Counted from the first letter of the stretch, positions 1-9,009 are shown. The stretch: DNA of 64,000 nt from Parathalassolituus penaei (GCF_026626885.1 NZ_JAPNOA010000029.1:186001-250000); one strand, 5' to 3'. The notes: generated from the letters alone by a model not told the origin. Numbers and translations are program-made.

Positions 1-573
1 AGCGGTGGTGTTATTGCCGATCACGTGCAGGTTACGCACGTCACGCTTGCCGTAGTTCGGGTGGGAAACGGTGAGGTTGTACTGACCGCGTGGCAGATCC
101 AGCGTAAAAGCACCATCGGCGTCGGTCATTACACCCACTTCGGTACCTTCAACAGAGATACGTGCACCGACAATCGGACCGGCAGTTTCATCCGACAGCA
201 GAACGCCGGAAATCTTGCCAGCCAGCTGGGCATCCGCCTGACCCGGGGTATACAGCACTACTTCTTCAATTGCTTCGCCACCAATCATCTCAACGACGAT
301 TTCGGCATTTTCAGCAGCGGATGCGGTGTCGAATTGGAACTCACCCAGTTGTTCGCCCATCTGGGACACCACAACGGAGTGACTGCCAGCGGGCAGATTG
401 TCGAAGCTTGCGAAACCATCACTGCCAGACAAGCGTTTCTGACCATTTAATGTCACGGTAACGTCTTTCAGCGCTGCACCGTCTTCGATCAGATAAAAAA
501 CGGCTTCACCAGCCATCACCTGGGATACAAGCAAGGATGAGGCTGCAGTCAGCAGCAAACGGGTCGGTTTCAT
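1..573 (-). CDS. TonB-dependent receptor, N-terminal part (runs off the window)
   Basis: Only the first 191 codons lie in the window; the gene continues past the left edge. It starts at ATG 573 behind an AGGGGG ribosome site. A signal peptide ends near residue 21 (VMA-GEA). Two small beta-sandwich domains of the carboxypeptidase-regulatory type follow, at about 22-75 and 115-185, separated by a GGEAIEEVVLY linker. The second has the usual GARISVEGT / TDADGAFTLDLPRGQYNL pattern. Tandem domains of this kind precede the plug and barrel of a class of outer-membrane TonB-dependent receptors in marine gammaproteobacteria. The plug and barrel are not visible here, so the receptor call is inference from the leader domains; another surface protein with such domains is possible. 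Confidence 0.65.
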   Translation of the reverse strand, partial: MKPTRLLLTAASSLLVSQVMAGEAVFYLIEDGAALKDVTVTLNGQKRLSGSDGFASFDNLPAGSHSVVVSQMGEQLGEFQFDTASAAENAEIVVEMIGGEAIEEVVLYTPGQADAQLAGKISGVLLSDETAGPIVGARISVEGTEVGVMTDADGAFTLDLPRGQYNLTVSHPNYGKRDVRNLHVIGNNTTA

Positions 574-764
574 CAGGCCCCCTGAACATTCGGATACATG
601 AGCAGGAAACCGGAAGAACAAATACCGCAGGGCGGTTTTCAGGGACAACAAGGGTCTCTGCGCTCTTCCATCCTCCCTGCATGGAAAATCTGGAAGCGCG
701 AGTATGTTGACGATTTATTACACCGGGATTGAAAAAAAGTGACAGTTATATGAAAGGCACATCG

Positions 765-789
765 ACACCCGCTCGAATTGAGCGGGTGT
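765..789. terminator. Hairpin downstream of the DUF2333 gene
   Basis: A perfect 10-bp inverted repeat, ACACCCGCTC at 765-774 and GAGCGGGTGT at 780-789, encloses a 5-nt loop. It lies 13 nt beyond the stop codon of the minus-strand DUF2333 gene. There is no U-tract on either side, so it may be a weak or Rho-assisted terminator or an mRNA 3' stabiliser. The rest of 574-764 should contain the receptor promoter; no convincing -35/-10 pair was picked. Confidence 0.55.
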
Positions 790-802
790 TAGAAAGTATG
801 AA

Positions 803-1855
803 TCAGCCCTGGGCGAGCAGTTCACGAAGGTCAGCGATGGCGGCATTGGCGCGGCTGATATATGACGCCATTACCAGAGAATGGTTCGCGAACATACCAA
901 AACCACTGCCGTTCAGAATCATCGGTGACCATACGGTTTCCTGGGTCGCTTCCAGTTCACGGATGATCTGACGCAGACTCACCAGAGCATTCTTGTTCTG
1001 CAGAACGTCGTGGAAATCCACTTCGGTAGCCCGCAACAGATGCGCCAGCGCCCAGGCGCTGCCACGTGCTTCATAGAACACATCGTCGATCTGGGTCCAC
1101 GGAGTTTTGATGTCCTGATCGTAATGACCCGGAGTGGATTGCTGGGCAGATGCCTCACCCGACAAATCGGTATTCAGACGACGTTTGCCTACTGATGCAC
1201 TCAGACGCTGCGACAGACTGCCCAGACGGGTTTCAACATCCTGCAGCCACTGGCGCAGGTTGTCAGCACGGGCATAAAACTGTGCCTGAGGCTGCTGAGG
1301 ATCGGCCAAACGTACCAGATAGCTGTCGAGCGCCTTGATGCCACGACGGTATTCAGACTCAGACGAAGGCACCGCCCAGCTTTCACTGTCAAAGTTGAAT
1401 TGTGGTTCGGCAATCGCCAGATCACGATCTTCGGTCGACTGGCTCTGGGAGCGGCTCAGATCCTTGCGCAGCGCACGAGAATAATCACGTACCTGCACCA
1501 GCACCCCAAATTCCCAGCTCGGGATGTTGTCGAGGAAAACGCCCGGCGGGAACATATCATTACTCAGGTAGCCGCCCGGCTTGTCCAGCAGAGTGGAGGA
1601 AACCTTGATCAGGGTCGCCACACTGGTAAAACCGACCACAGGTTGCACACCCATTTTTTCGGCCTTGGCGGTGGCAACTTCACGAACGGAAAAACTCTCC
1701 GGTTCAGAGCTCCAGTACACCCCCACCAGCACCGATGCCAGTATCAGCAGAATGATCAGTGCCGCCACGGCCATCCGAACCGGACCACCGTTCGCCCACA
1801 CATTCGCCCAGCGTTCACGGATTGCCTGCAAGCCTTCCGAATCTTCCAGCGCCAT
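803..1855 (-). CDS. DUF2333 family inner-membrane protein
   Basis: The product is 350 aa. It has one strong N-terminal membrane segment (about residues 25-47, VRMAVAALIILLILASVLVGVYW) and a large, probably periplasmic, mostly helical remainder. The order of blocks (VATLIKVSSTLLDKPGGYLSND, IPSWEFGVLVQVRDYSR, then a C-terminal part ending in ISRANAAIADLRELL) fits DUF2333, a proteobacterial family without known function. I chose ATG 1855 because GGAG sits 6 nt upstream; ATG 1867 and TTG 1870 are in-frame alternatives. The gene stands alone, divergent from trmO across a gap of about 180 bp. No function is claimed. Confidence 0.75.
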   Translation of the reverse strand: MALEDSEGLQAIRERWANVWANGGPVRMAVAALIILLILASVLVGVYWSSEPESFSVREVATAKAEKMGVQPVVGFTSVATLIKVSSTLLDKPGGYLSNDMFPPGVFLDNIPSWEFGVLVQVRDYSRALRKDLSRSQSQSTEDRDLAIAEPQFNFDSESWAVPSSESEYRRGIKALDSYLVRLADPQQPQAQFYARADNLRQWLQDVETRLGSLSQRLSASVGKRRLNTDLSGEASAQQSTPGHYDQDIKTPWTQIDDVFYEARGSAWALAHLLRATEVDFHDVLQNKNALVSLRQIIRELEATQETVWSPMILNGSGFGMFANHSLVMASYISRANAAIADLRELLAQG

Positions 1856-2036
1856 TGCTGTCTCCATCAATCAATTAACCAATTACCCAAAGACTACTTG
1901 CCATCCCGGCCCTCGACAACCTTCAAACCGTGTATATGTCGGTAACACAACGTTGTCAGGGGGGATTGGTTCCGGTTAAATCGCCGCAGCCAGTGTGTCC
2001 TCACACTGATCCGGAATCAGACCTTTGGACTCACCG

Positions 2037-2738
2037 ATGTACCAGATCCAACCCGTTGCCATTGCTCGCACCCCGTTTCGGGAAAAGTTTGCCATTCCTC
2101 GTCAGCCCATGCTGGCTCCTGCCGCCATTGGCACCATCGAGTTGCAACCACCGTTCGACCAGGCAGCCGCATTTGAAGGACTGGAACTCAACAGCCATGT
2201 GTGGCTGATTTTTCTGTTTCACCAGGCCCTGCCCGATCCTGACAAACCGCCACGCCTGCGCGTACGTCCTCCCCGTCTCGGCGGCAACGAACGTATGGGC
2301 GTATTTGCCACCCGCAGCAGCCACCGCCCCAACGGTATTGGCCAGTCGCTGGTAAAACTCGAAAGTATCAATGGCACCAGCATCCGTGTATCGGGAATTG
2401 ATCTGATGGATGGCACCCCCATCATCGACATCAAACCCTATATCCCTTATGCGGATTGCCTGCCCCACGCTACCAGCGCGTTAGCACCGGATGCCCCCGC
2501 TGCGATTCAGGTCGAATGGTCATCAGAGGCCCGGCTGCAGGTTGAAGTTCAGCAGGCACGTCTGCAACAACCATTACAGGAACTGATTGAGCAGTGTCTG
2601 GCCCAAGACCCGCGTCCGGCCTATCAGACGCCACAACCTGAACGCGAGTACGGAGCCGGGTTTTACGATGTGGATGTTCGTTGGCACTACCCGACCGCGG
2701 ATTGCATCCGCGTGTTGGCAGTCGAGAAACTGGCCTGA
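2037..2738 (+). CDS. trmO: tRNA m6t6A37 methyltransferase TrmO (TsaA/YaeB family)
   Basis: This 233-aa protein belongs to the YaeB/TrmO family, which uses SAM to N6-methylate threonylcarbamoyladenosine at position 37 of tRNA-Thr(GGU). Family blocks visible are IQPVAIARTPFREKFAIPRQP at the N-terminus, ELNSHVWLIFLFH, RVRPPRLGGNERMGVFATRS, HRPNGIGQSLVKLE and DGTPIIDIKPYIPYADC. The C-terminal half (FYDVDVRWHY) matches the small domain of the gammaproteobacterial form. I start at ATG 2037 (MYQIQPVAI); an in-frame ATG at 2025 would add four residues. Its stop codon lies inside a hairpin shared with the convergent tpm gene. Confidence 0.9.
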   Translation: MYQIQPVAIARTPFREKFAIPRQPMLAPAAIGTIELQPPFDQAAAFEGLELNSHVWLIFLFHQALPDPDKPPRLRVRPPRLGGNERMGVFATRSSHRPNGIGQSLVKLESINGTSIRVSGIDLMDGTPIIDIKPYIPYADCLPHATSALAPDAPAAIQVEWSSEARLQVEVQQARLQQPLQELIEQCLAQDPRPAYQTPQPEREYGAGFYDVDVRWHYPTADCIRVLAVEKLA

Positions 2739-2752
2739 AGAGTCAGGCCAGT
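2729..2752. terminator. Hairpin across the trmO stop codon, between convergent genes
   Basis: A perfect 10-bp inverted repeat, ACTGGCCTGA (2729-2738) and TCAGGCCAGT (2743-2752), has a loop of AGAG. The left arm contains the trmO stop codon. It lies 14 nt from the stop of the convergent tpm gene, so one stem could end both transcripts. It has no U-tract. Confidence 0.55.
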
Positions 2753-2765
2753 ATTCACCGCGGCT

Positions 2766-3431
2766 TCAGGCCAACGGTGTCAGCAGGTAAGTACGTTGTA
2801 CAAATGACGTCAGGCCTTTGGCCTTGAAGCGAGGTTCCTGATCGATCAGCTCGCGCTCGTCCTGACAACGAATGGTGAAGTGCCTTTCCAGAGCCTTGCG
2901 GACTTCGGCATCACTGACCGCAAATGGCGGGCCGCCCGCGACGCTCTGGTCGTAATCCAGCGTAATCAGCAACTGTGGTGCCGACTTCGACAGAGCCAGA
3001 ATCTGCTCGCGATAACGATCGCGCATCGCCGCTGGCAGTGCCACCATCGCCGCCCGGTCGTACACTGCGGTAATCTCGCCACAGGTTTCCGGTTTGACTG
3101 CAAACAGATCACCCTCGATCAACAGCACACGATCATGCTCGTACACCACCACACCATCACGCTCAGTGCGGATGAACTCCCAACCAAGATGATCGGCAAT
3201 TGTGGTACGCAATGCTTCCAGTGCCAGCGGGCTCAACTCGATACCAACCACATCAAGCCCCTGATGCAGAAGCCAGAGCATATCAATCGATTTGCCACAA
3301 AGAGGAACCAGAATCCGACCACTTTCCACGCCAAGCTGAGGCCACGCGACCACCAGCGAGCTGTTCACCTCATCGAGGTGAAAACCGATTTCATTGCGTT
3401 GCCATTTATCCAGCCAGAACTCGTGATCCAC
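2766..3431 (-). CDS. tpm: Thiopurine S-methyltransferase
   Basis: This 221-aa SAM-dependent methyltransferase opens with the family signature FWLDKWQRNEIGFHLDEVN and has the SAM-binding block RILVPLCGKSIDMLWL (about residues 39-54). Acidic and catalytic-loop residues follow in GIELSPLALEA and VYDRAAMVALPAAMR. Bacterial TPMTs methylate thiopurines and, in several species, selenium and tellurium compounds; the natural substrate here is not evident. The start is GTG 3431 with AGGAG 6 nt upstream. The length fits the bacterial family. It is a single gene convergent with trmO. Confidence 0.9.
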   Translation of the reverse strand: MDHEFWLDKWQRNEIGFHLDEVNSSLVVAWPQLGVESGRILVPLCGKSIDMLWLLHQGLDVVGIELSPLALEALRTTIADHLGWEFIRTERDGVVVYEHDRVLLIEGDLFAVKPETCGEITAVYDRAAMVALPAAMRDRYREQILALSKSAPQLLITLDYDQSVAGGPPFAVSDAEVRKALERHFTIRCQDERELIDQEPRFKAKGLTSFVQRTYLLTPLA

Positions 3432-3862
3432 AACCCTCTCCTGCCTTCAACTATTCATAACCCATCAAGCATACATCCGTGCTGAACCCCGCTCCAGCAG
3501 AGAACACACCAGCATCTGGACAGCAGCTGCCAATCCATACGTCTGAGCCATTGAGGTCCACACTCTGATCAGACGCACCATCGAAGGGCAACTTTCCGCT
3601 CTCTCGCTCAGCAACAGGTCAAAAAAACGTCAATTCAAACGCTGATTGCGCCAGAAACAGACAAAAAACGCTGGCACGCTTTCTGCTCCACATATGACAG
3701 AGGTCGTAATCTCTGGCACGCGGCCTCTCAGGACTGGTTCCCAACTCACCCCCAACGGGTTGTGAACACTGACACGGATGTTCTAATCACAATTAACAAC
3801 AGCTCTTTTCCACCAGCAAGCGCTAGAATAAAAGGCTTGATGGCTCGAAAAGAGGCACACAT
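3432..3862. other. Intergenic region between tpm and the GGDEF-EAL gene
   Basis: About 430 bp separate two divergent genes. No credible coding sequence, RNA gene or repeat was recognised. A possible -10 box TAGAAT at 3824-3829, followed by AAAAGG, lies 34 nt before the GGDEF-EAL start; no good -35 was found at standard spacing. Confidence 0.4.
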
Positions 3863-6271
3863 GTGCTGAGCGACCGTTTACGCAAGCTGCTGTTGTTGAT
3901 AGTGCCTGTTTTTCCGGATCTGGAAGGCGCTCGCCGCAACGACCAGACACAGGCTTTATCTTCACAGGGCATTAGCGACGATGCCTTGTCGCGCTTGCGT
4001 GCCCGGCAACTGGCGTCGGTAACACGCCTGACGCCACTGAATGCCATTGCCAACGTCCTTGATGTCTTGCTGACTCTGGCGGTTTTTCAGAGCACACCTT
4101 ACCTGCAACCCTTATTAATCTGGGCTGCAGCACAACTCCTGCTGTGGGGCTTTGCCACTTACAACTGGTACCGTTTTACGCTACGTACTGAACCTTGGTT
4201 ACGCGCATCTGAACGCGCGGTCAGGCGTACCACCATCCATTCCGCCGTTATGGCAGCCATGTGGGCAATACCACCACTGTTCCTGTATACCAGTAGCGGG
4301 TTAGAGCAACAGTTGTTCCTTACAGCCATCACCGCCGGCATGATGTGTGCCGGTGGCTTCGTTTTCACGACGTTGCCACAGGCAGCACTGGTGTTTATGG
4401 GTATTCTGGGAGCGGCTTCTGTCGGCGCTCTGCTACAGACGGATACCAGTATCGGGCACTACCTGATTCTGCTGTTGCTGGTCTATCTGGCCATTCTGGC
4501 AGTAAACATCCTGCATGCAGCTGCGGTTTTCCGAGCCCATGTCCTGGCCGACATAGCCTCAGAACAGCAAAACCAGGTCATCAGCCTGCTGCTCAACGAC
4601 TTTGAACAAAGCACGGCGGATGTCTTATGGGAAATCGGGCAGGACCTGCGCGTGCTGCGTACCAATACCCGTCTCAACGATCTGTTTGGCGACCACCGCC
4701 AGAGTCTGGAACGGCAACATTTCCCCAGCATGATCCAGCTGCTGCAGGAAGCATTGCCCGATGATTTACGCAGCAGTGCTCATGCCCAATTTCTGCAATT
4801 CCAGACGGCCCTGGGTGGCAAACGCGCCTTCCGTGATCTTGAGTTGCCGGTGAGTGTCAACCAGCAGCTGCACTGGTGGTCGATTACGGCCAAGCCGACA
4901 CCAGAGGGCAACTGGCGTGGTGTTATTGCTGATATCACCCACAGTCATCAGGCCCAGCAACGTATCTGGCAGCTGGCCCACGAGGACAGTGTGACCGGCC
5001 TTGCCAATCGACACTGGTTTCAAAACCAGCTTGAAGAATCCTTACGTGGCTGCCGTCAGGATAACGAACGCCATGCTCTGCTCTGTATTGACCTTGACCG
5101 CTTCAAGGCCGTTAACGACACCTTTGGCCACGACACCGGCGACCTGCTGCTCAAGGTCGTGGCAGAGCGGCTACGCCACCACACCCGTAGCGGTGATCTG
5201 GTTGCACGAACCGGTGGTGACGAGTTTGCGATTATCCTGCGCCATATTCACAGCCAGCAGCAGGTAGACGAGATCGCCCAACGTTTGCTGGGCAGCCTGC
5301 ACCAGAGCTGTCAGTTACGTGGTGTAAACGTCTCGGTCGGAGCCAGTATTGGTATTGCCTGCGTACCTGACGATGGTGGGCTACCGGAAGAAGTTCTGAA
5401 ACATGCCGACCTCGCCCTGTATCAGGCCAAAGGGAATGGCCGCGGCCGAGCCATCCGATTTATTCCAGCCATGGCCGAACGGGCACACAGTCGTCATCGA
5501 ATTGAACAGGCACTACGCCTCGCACTTCAGAAGCATGACATCACACTGATGTACCAGCCGCAGCGCCACATCCAGAGCGGCCATCTGGTAGGCGTTGAGG
5601 CACTGGCGCGCTGGTTTGATCCTCAGTTAGGCCAGGTTTCCCCTGCACTCTTTGTCGAAGTCGCCGAGGAAACCGGTCTGATTCACGAACTCGGACTGCA
5701 GGTTTTGCAACAGGCCTGCCAGTATCTGGCGGACTGGAAAGTTGACATGACCTTGTCGGTAAATATTTCGCCGGTACAGCTGGGGAATCCGGCCATTGTC
5801 GCCCAGATTCACGACACTCTCATGCAATACGATGTCCCACCGCATCGGCTCGAACTGGAAATCACCGAAAACGTCTTGCTGGGAGACTCACAGGGCGCAC
5901 TGGAAAAACTCCAGCAGCTACGAGATATGGGCGTCAAAATAGCCCTGGATGACTTCGGTACCGGTTATTCGTCGCTGGCCTACCTGCGCCGTTTTCCATT
6001 CGACAAGATCAAGATTGATCGTTCGTTTGTACGCGAGATCGTTAACGAACCAAGCGCCAGAACCATTGTGGGAGCCATTATTGATATGGCACGGGCACTG
6101 GATATGGATGTGGTGGCCGAAGGTGTTGAAAACACCGAGTCACTGCACATTCTGAGGGAGTTGGGCTGCGATATTGCCCAGGGGTTCCACATCTTCCCTC
6201 CCATGACGGCACAGGAATTCAGCAGAACCCTGGTACGGCCAGTCCTGAGCAGAACTGACCGCAACAGCTGA
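3863..6271 (+). CDS. Membrane GGDEF-EAL cyclic-di-GMP turnover protein
   Basis: The product is 802 aa. Residues about 60-235 form a membrane sensor region of roughly six hydrophobic segments. A PAS-like segment follows (about 245-365, ending GVIADIT). The diguanylate cyclase domain has an intact GGDEF at 451-455 and an inhibitory I-site RSGD at 442-445 with the canonical 5-residue spacing. The phosphodiesterase domain has EAL at 579-581, ITEN, DDFGTGYSSL, KIDRSF and AEGVEN, all conserved. Both activities therefore look possible; the net direction cannot be read. The start is GTG 3863, with AGAGG 7 nt upstream. An ATG at 3861 in another frame opens a two-codon ORF (ATG TGC TGA) overlapping this start. 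The ligand sensed is unknown. Confidence 0.92.
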   Translation: MLSDRLRKLLLLIVPVFPDLEGARRNDQTQALSSQGISDDALSRLRARQLASVTRLTPLNAIANVLDVLLTLAVFQSTPYLQPLLIWAAAQLLLWGFATYNWYRFTLRTEPWLRASERAVRRTTIHSAVMAAMWAIPPLFLYTSSGLEQQLFLTAITAGMMCAGGFVFTTLPQAALVFMGILGAASVGALLQTDTSIGHYLILLLLVYLAILAVNILHAAAVFRAHVLADIASEQQNQVISLLLNDFEQSTADVLWEIGQDLRVLRTNTRLNDLFGDHRQSLERQHFPSMIQLLQEALPDDLRSSAHAQFLQFQTALGGKRAFRDLELPVSVNQQLHWWSITAKPTPEGNWRGVIADITHSHQAQQRIWQLAHEDSVTGLANRHWFQNQLEESLRGCRQDNERHALLCIDLDRFKAVNDTFGHDTGDLLLKVVAERLRHHTRSGDLVARTGGDEFAIILRHIHSQQQVDEIAQRLLGSLHQSCQLRGVNVSVGASIGIACVPDDGGLPEEVLKHADLALYQAKGNGRGRAIRFIPAMAERAHSRHRIEQALRLALQKHDITLMYQPQRHIQSGHLVGVEALARWFDPQLGQVSPALFVEVAEETGLIHELGLQVLQQACQYLADWKVDMTLSVNISPVQLGNPAIVAQIHDTLMQYDVPPHRLELEITENVLLGDSQGALEKLQQLRDMGVKIALDDFGTGYSSLAYLRRFPFDKIKIDRSFVREIVNEPSARTIVGAIIDMARALDMDVVAEGVENTESLHILRELGCDIAQGFHIFPPMTAQEFSRTLVRPVLSRTDRNS

Positions 6272-6282
6272 CGAAAACCGGA

Positions 6283-6846
6283 TCAGGCTTTCTTCACGTA
6301 GGCGGCAACAATCACGATACGCTGACCATTGATTTTGCCTTCGATGTGTTTTGGATTGTCGCTCAGGGAGATACCACGCACCACGGTGCCACGTTTGGCC
6401 GTGAAGTTGGCGCCTTTGACGTCCAGATCCTTGATCAGGGTAACGTTGTCACCAGCGGCCAGACGAGCACCGTTGCTGTCCAGCACCGGCTCGGAATCAT
6501 CGGACACCAGACCGGAATCCGCCCATTTGCGAGTGTCATCGTCCAGATACAGCATTTCCAGTGCATCCTGAGCCCAGGTTTCCGCACCCAGACGCTTCAG
6601 CATACGGTAGGCCATAACCTGCACCACCGGCACCTGGCTCCACATGCTGTCGTTCAGACAACGCCAGTGATTGGCATCCAGATCGGCGCCTTCAACCTGA
6701 GGTTTGCAGGTGCCACACAGCAGAACGTGGTTGTCAGAGGATGCCAGTTCTTGTGGGGGAACGGCGTAAATCGCCAGATCGTTGCTGGCACCACAGAGTT
6801 CACAGCAGCCATTGCTACGGGCAGTCAGGGTTTGCTCAATACTCAC
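6283..6846 (-). CDS. PhnA/YjdM-like zinc-ribbon protein
   Basis: The protein is 187 aa with two CxxC knuckles near the N-terminus (CELC at about 15-18 and CGTC at about 44-47) forming a zinc ribbon. Its C-terminal domain carries the PhnA-type motif LAAGDNVTLIKDLDVKG, then RGTVVRGISL and HIEGKINGQRIVI. E. coli YjdM/PhnA has this layout. The historical link to phosphonoacetate hydrolysis is not supported for YjdM, so no reaction is assigned. The start is GTG 6846 with AAGGGG 8 nt upstream. It is convergent with the GGDEF-EAL gene, leaving only 11 bp between stops. Confidence 0.8.
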   Translation of the reverse strand: MSIEQTLTARSNGCCELCGASNDLAIYAVPPQELASSDNHVLLCGTCKPQVEGADLDANHWRCLNDSMWSQVPVVQVMAYRMLKRLGAETWAQDALEMLYLDDDTRKWADSGLVSDDSEPVLDSNGARLAAGDNVTLIKDLDVKGANFTAKRGTVVRGISLSDNPKHIEGKINGQRIVIVAAYVKKA

Positions 6847-7027
6847 CGGAATTTCCCCTTAAAAAAAGCGGGCATTATGCAGAAGAAGCCTGACAACGCC
6901 AGTGTTTTATCCAATTCTGGACGACAGGCAGCCGCTTTCCTCCAGATAACCGGGCAGCCAACCCCGCTTTCCGCTACCATACTGCCCTAACATCTCCGGG
7001 CTGCGCCCGCTTACGTGAAATACCCAT

Positions 7028-8353
7028 ATGTCCCGTCAAGAACGCCAGAATTCCAATACTTTTCTCCTGACCTACCGTGACCTGATCAACATCTGGCAGG
7101 ACTGGAGTGATACCAGCCCGGTGCAGCCACTGGATCGCTGGTTGCGCCAGTACTCCCGTAGCCAGCGTCAACAAAGCCCGGCTTTCCGTATGGCCATCAA
7201 CAACGCCATGATGGAAGCCCTGCGTTACCGCCAACTGGCCGACGCTCTGGAACTGACCTTCCGCGATCCAACCTATGATGATTGGAAAACCTGGGATTCC
7301 CGTTGGCAGGCCGATACACCACTGAGCAGCAGCCCATCTCACTTCTGGTACTGGATTCAGCTGTGCAGCAACAGCGACTGGCGTCTGCCACACAGTCTGG
7401 AAGAGCAGAAAGCGCGTCGCGAACACTTTAATGCCTTCAAGGCGCAGGCCGACAGCCTTGAAGAAAACGCCACCTTCCTGCTGGCCCACGGCCTGCGTCC
7501 AACCTGGGAAGCTCTGCTGTTCAAACGTGCCGAGAAAAGTGGCTGGGACGACAAGCAACTGGCCCGTCTGGTGCGTATGCAAACCAGTCGTCCACCGCTG
7601 TGGCTGCGTCTGGCCAACATGGCCGATGCCGCAGCGCTGCAGCAAGCGTTGAGCGAAGAAGGCGTACAAGTGGGTGAATATCAAGGTCACCTGTATGCCA
7701 CCGGCGGCAAGGACATCACCCTCACCAATGGCTGGAAGAATGGCCAGTTCGAGGTACAGGATCTCGCCAGCCAGCAAATCTGCGATGCAGTAGACGTCAA
7801 ACCAGGTCACAAGGTGTGGGACGCCTGCGCCGGCGCTGGCGGCAAGTCACTGACGCTGGCCCGTGCTCTGGCAGGTAAAGGCGCCGTGGTTGCAACCGAT
7901 CTGCACGCCTACAAACTGGAAGAGCTGAAGCGCCGTGCCAAACGTGCCGGTATCAGCAACATCCGCAGCTTTACCTGGGATGCCGATGCACCACTGCGCC
8001 TGCCAGCTGAAATCGCTCGTCAGCAAGGCTTCGACCGTATTCTGGTTGACGCACCATGCTCCAACAGCGGCACCTGGCGTCGTAATCCGGATGCCCGCTG
8101 GCGTCTGGATAACCACAACACCCGCGAACTGGCAGCCCTGCAAGGCCGTATTCTGGCACAAGCCAGCAAAGCACTGCGCCCGGGTGGTCGTCTGGTATAC
8201 GCCACCTGCAGCTGGCAGGTAGCGGAAAACGAAGATGTGGTAGCAGCATTCCTGGCCGCCAATCCGGAATTCTGTCTGGTTGAACAAAAGATGCTGGGAG
8301 CCCCGGTATCCGACAGCGACAGCATGTTTGTGGCTGTACTGAGCCGCCCTTGA
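7028..8353 (+). CDS. RsmB/NOP-family RNA (cytosine-5) methyltransferase
   Basis: This 441-aa protein has a helical N-terminal half and a C-terminal Rossmann methyltransferase domain. The SAM motif is VWDACAGAGGKSLTLARAL (about 264-282). Both family cysteines are present: C344 in DAPCSNSGTW, as in motif IV, and C394 in ATCSW, as in motif VI. These cysteines make the covalent bond to C6 of the target cytosine and release the product. E. coli RsmB methylates C967 of 16S rRNA, but this protein lacks an obvious NusB-like N-terminal domain, so it may be another RsmB/NOP enzyme with a different target. Start ATG 7028 has no strong ribosome site. Confidence 0.85.
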   Translation: MSRQERQNSNTFLLTYRDLINIWQDWSDTSPVQPLDRWLRQYSRSQRQQSPAFRMAINNAMMEALRYRQLADALELTFRDPTYDDWKTWDSRWQADTPLSSSPSHFWYWIQLCSNSDWRLPHSLEEQKARREHFNAFKAQADSLEENATFLLAHGLRPTWEALLFKRAEKSGWDDKQLARLVRMQTSRPPLWLRLANMADAAALQQALSEEGVQVGEYQGHLYATGGKDITLTNGWKNGQFEVQDLASQQICDAVDVKPGHKVWDACAGAGGKSLTLARALAGKGAVVATDLHAYKLEELKRRAKRAGISNIRSFTWDADAPLRLPAEIARQQGFDRILVDAPCSNSGTWRRNPDARWRLDNHNTRELAALQGRILAQASKALRPGGRLVYATCSWQVAENEDVVAAFLAANPEFCLVEQKMLGAPVSDSDSMFVAVLSRP

Positions 8354-8365
8354 GGGTCGGCTCAG
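8339..8365. terminator. Hairpin spanning both stop codons of a convergent pair
   Basis: CTGAGCCG (8339-8346) pairs with CGGCTCAG (8358-8365), and CCC pairs with GGG inside, leaving a TTGA loop and one bulged T. The stem covers the stop codon of the RNA methyltransferase gene and reaches the stop of the minus-strand gene at 8362. It is probably a shared bidirectional 3' structure; it has no U-tract. Confidence 0.55.
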
Positions 8366-8967
8366 AAACGGATTTCCGCTCCGACCAGCGCGCTGGTGTG
8401 GTTATCGTAGTTATGGAGATAGAGGTTGAGATGGTCATAGCCAAACTGCAGCTGTCCGGCCAGACCATCGCTACCACCGCCCAGGGCCGCCCCTAACCGG
8501 TAGCGATAGAGCATGTCGCTGGCGAGATCCCGATACTCGCCAGCGAGATCATCCAGCCTGTGTGCCACATCACTCATGTCTGACGTGATCTGCTGATAGC
8601 TCTGCAGCTGCTGGCTGAAATCTTCACTAAGATGGCTGTAGTCTTCGTTCAGGCGTTGTGAACGATCCAGAACCTGCCCGTGCTGAGCCAGCTGCCCTTC
8701 GTAATCGGCTGTCAACTGCCGAAAATCGGCCAGTAATTGATCCCGGCTGGCAATGGCTTGCCGCAGTCGCAGCAGTTCGTCCACTACCTGAACACATCCC
8801 GTCGTCGCGACGGAATGGGTTACCAGCGCAACATCCACAACGACCAGGCGCTGCCCATTGATCTCGATCGGCTTCAGGTCTGATGATTTCAACACCACAT
8901 CACAGCTCTCTGCCTGCGCTCCATTCGCCAGCCCCAGCCATAAGGCCAGCCAAAGAAAACGTGTCAT
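8362..8967 (-). CDS. Secreted coiled-coil protein, last gene of the amidase operon
   Basis: I do not recognise a family. The protein is 201 aa with a clear signal peptide (residues 1-19, cleavage after AQA). Residues 22 and 58 are cysteines that could form a disulfide. A long helical coiled-coil stretch rich in Q, L, D and S runs from about 60 to 150 (RQAIASRDQLLADFRQL onward). The C-terminus is glycine-rich, then two strand-like segments (GLAGQLQFGYDHLNLYLHN, SALVGAEIRF) ending in phenylalanine, which hints at outer-membrane contact. There is no lipobox. GGAG precedes ATG 8967. It lies 42 nt after the coiled-coil gene at 9010-9513 and probably shares its transcript. The position resembles that of an outer spanin-like partner, which is only inference. 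Confidence 0.6.
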   Translation of the reverse strand: MTRFLWLALWLGLANGAQAESCDVVLKSSDLKPIEINGQRLVVVDVALVTHSVATTGCVQVVDELLRLRQAIASRDQLLADFRQLTADYEGQLAQHGQVLDRSQRLNEDYSHLSEDFSQQLQSYQQITSDMSDVAHRLDDLAGEYRDLASDMLYRYRLGAALGGGSDGLAGQLQFGYDHLNLYLHNYDNHTSALVGAEIRF

Positions 8968-9009
8968 GCTCTCTCCTCGAGATTGTTGTTGATCAGCCCT
9001 TTGTACGGT

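Noticed and set aside
6974-7810. 278-codon minus-strand frame opposite the RNA methyltransferase gene
   Set aside because: The plus-strand protein has intact catalytic motifs; the minus frame has no family features.
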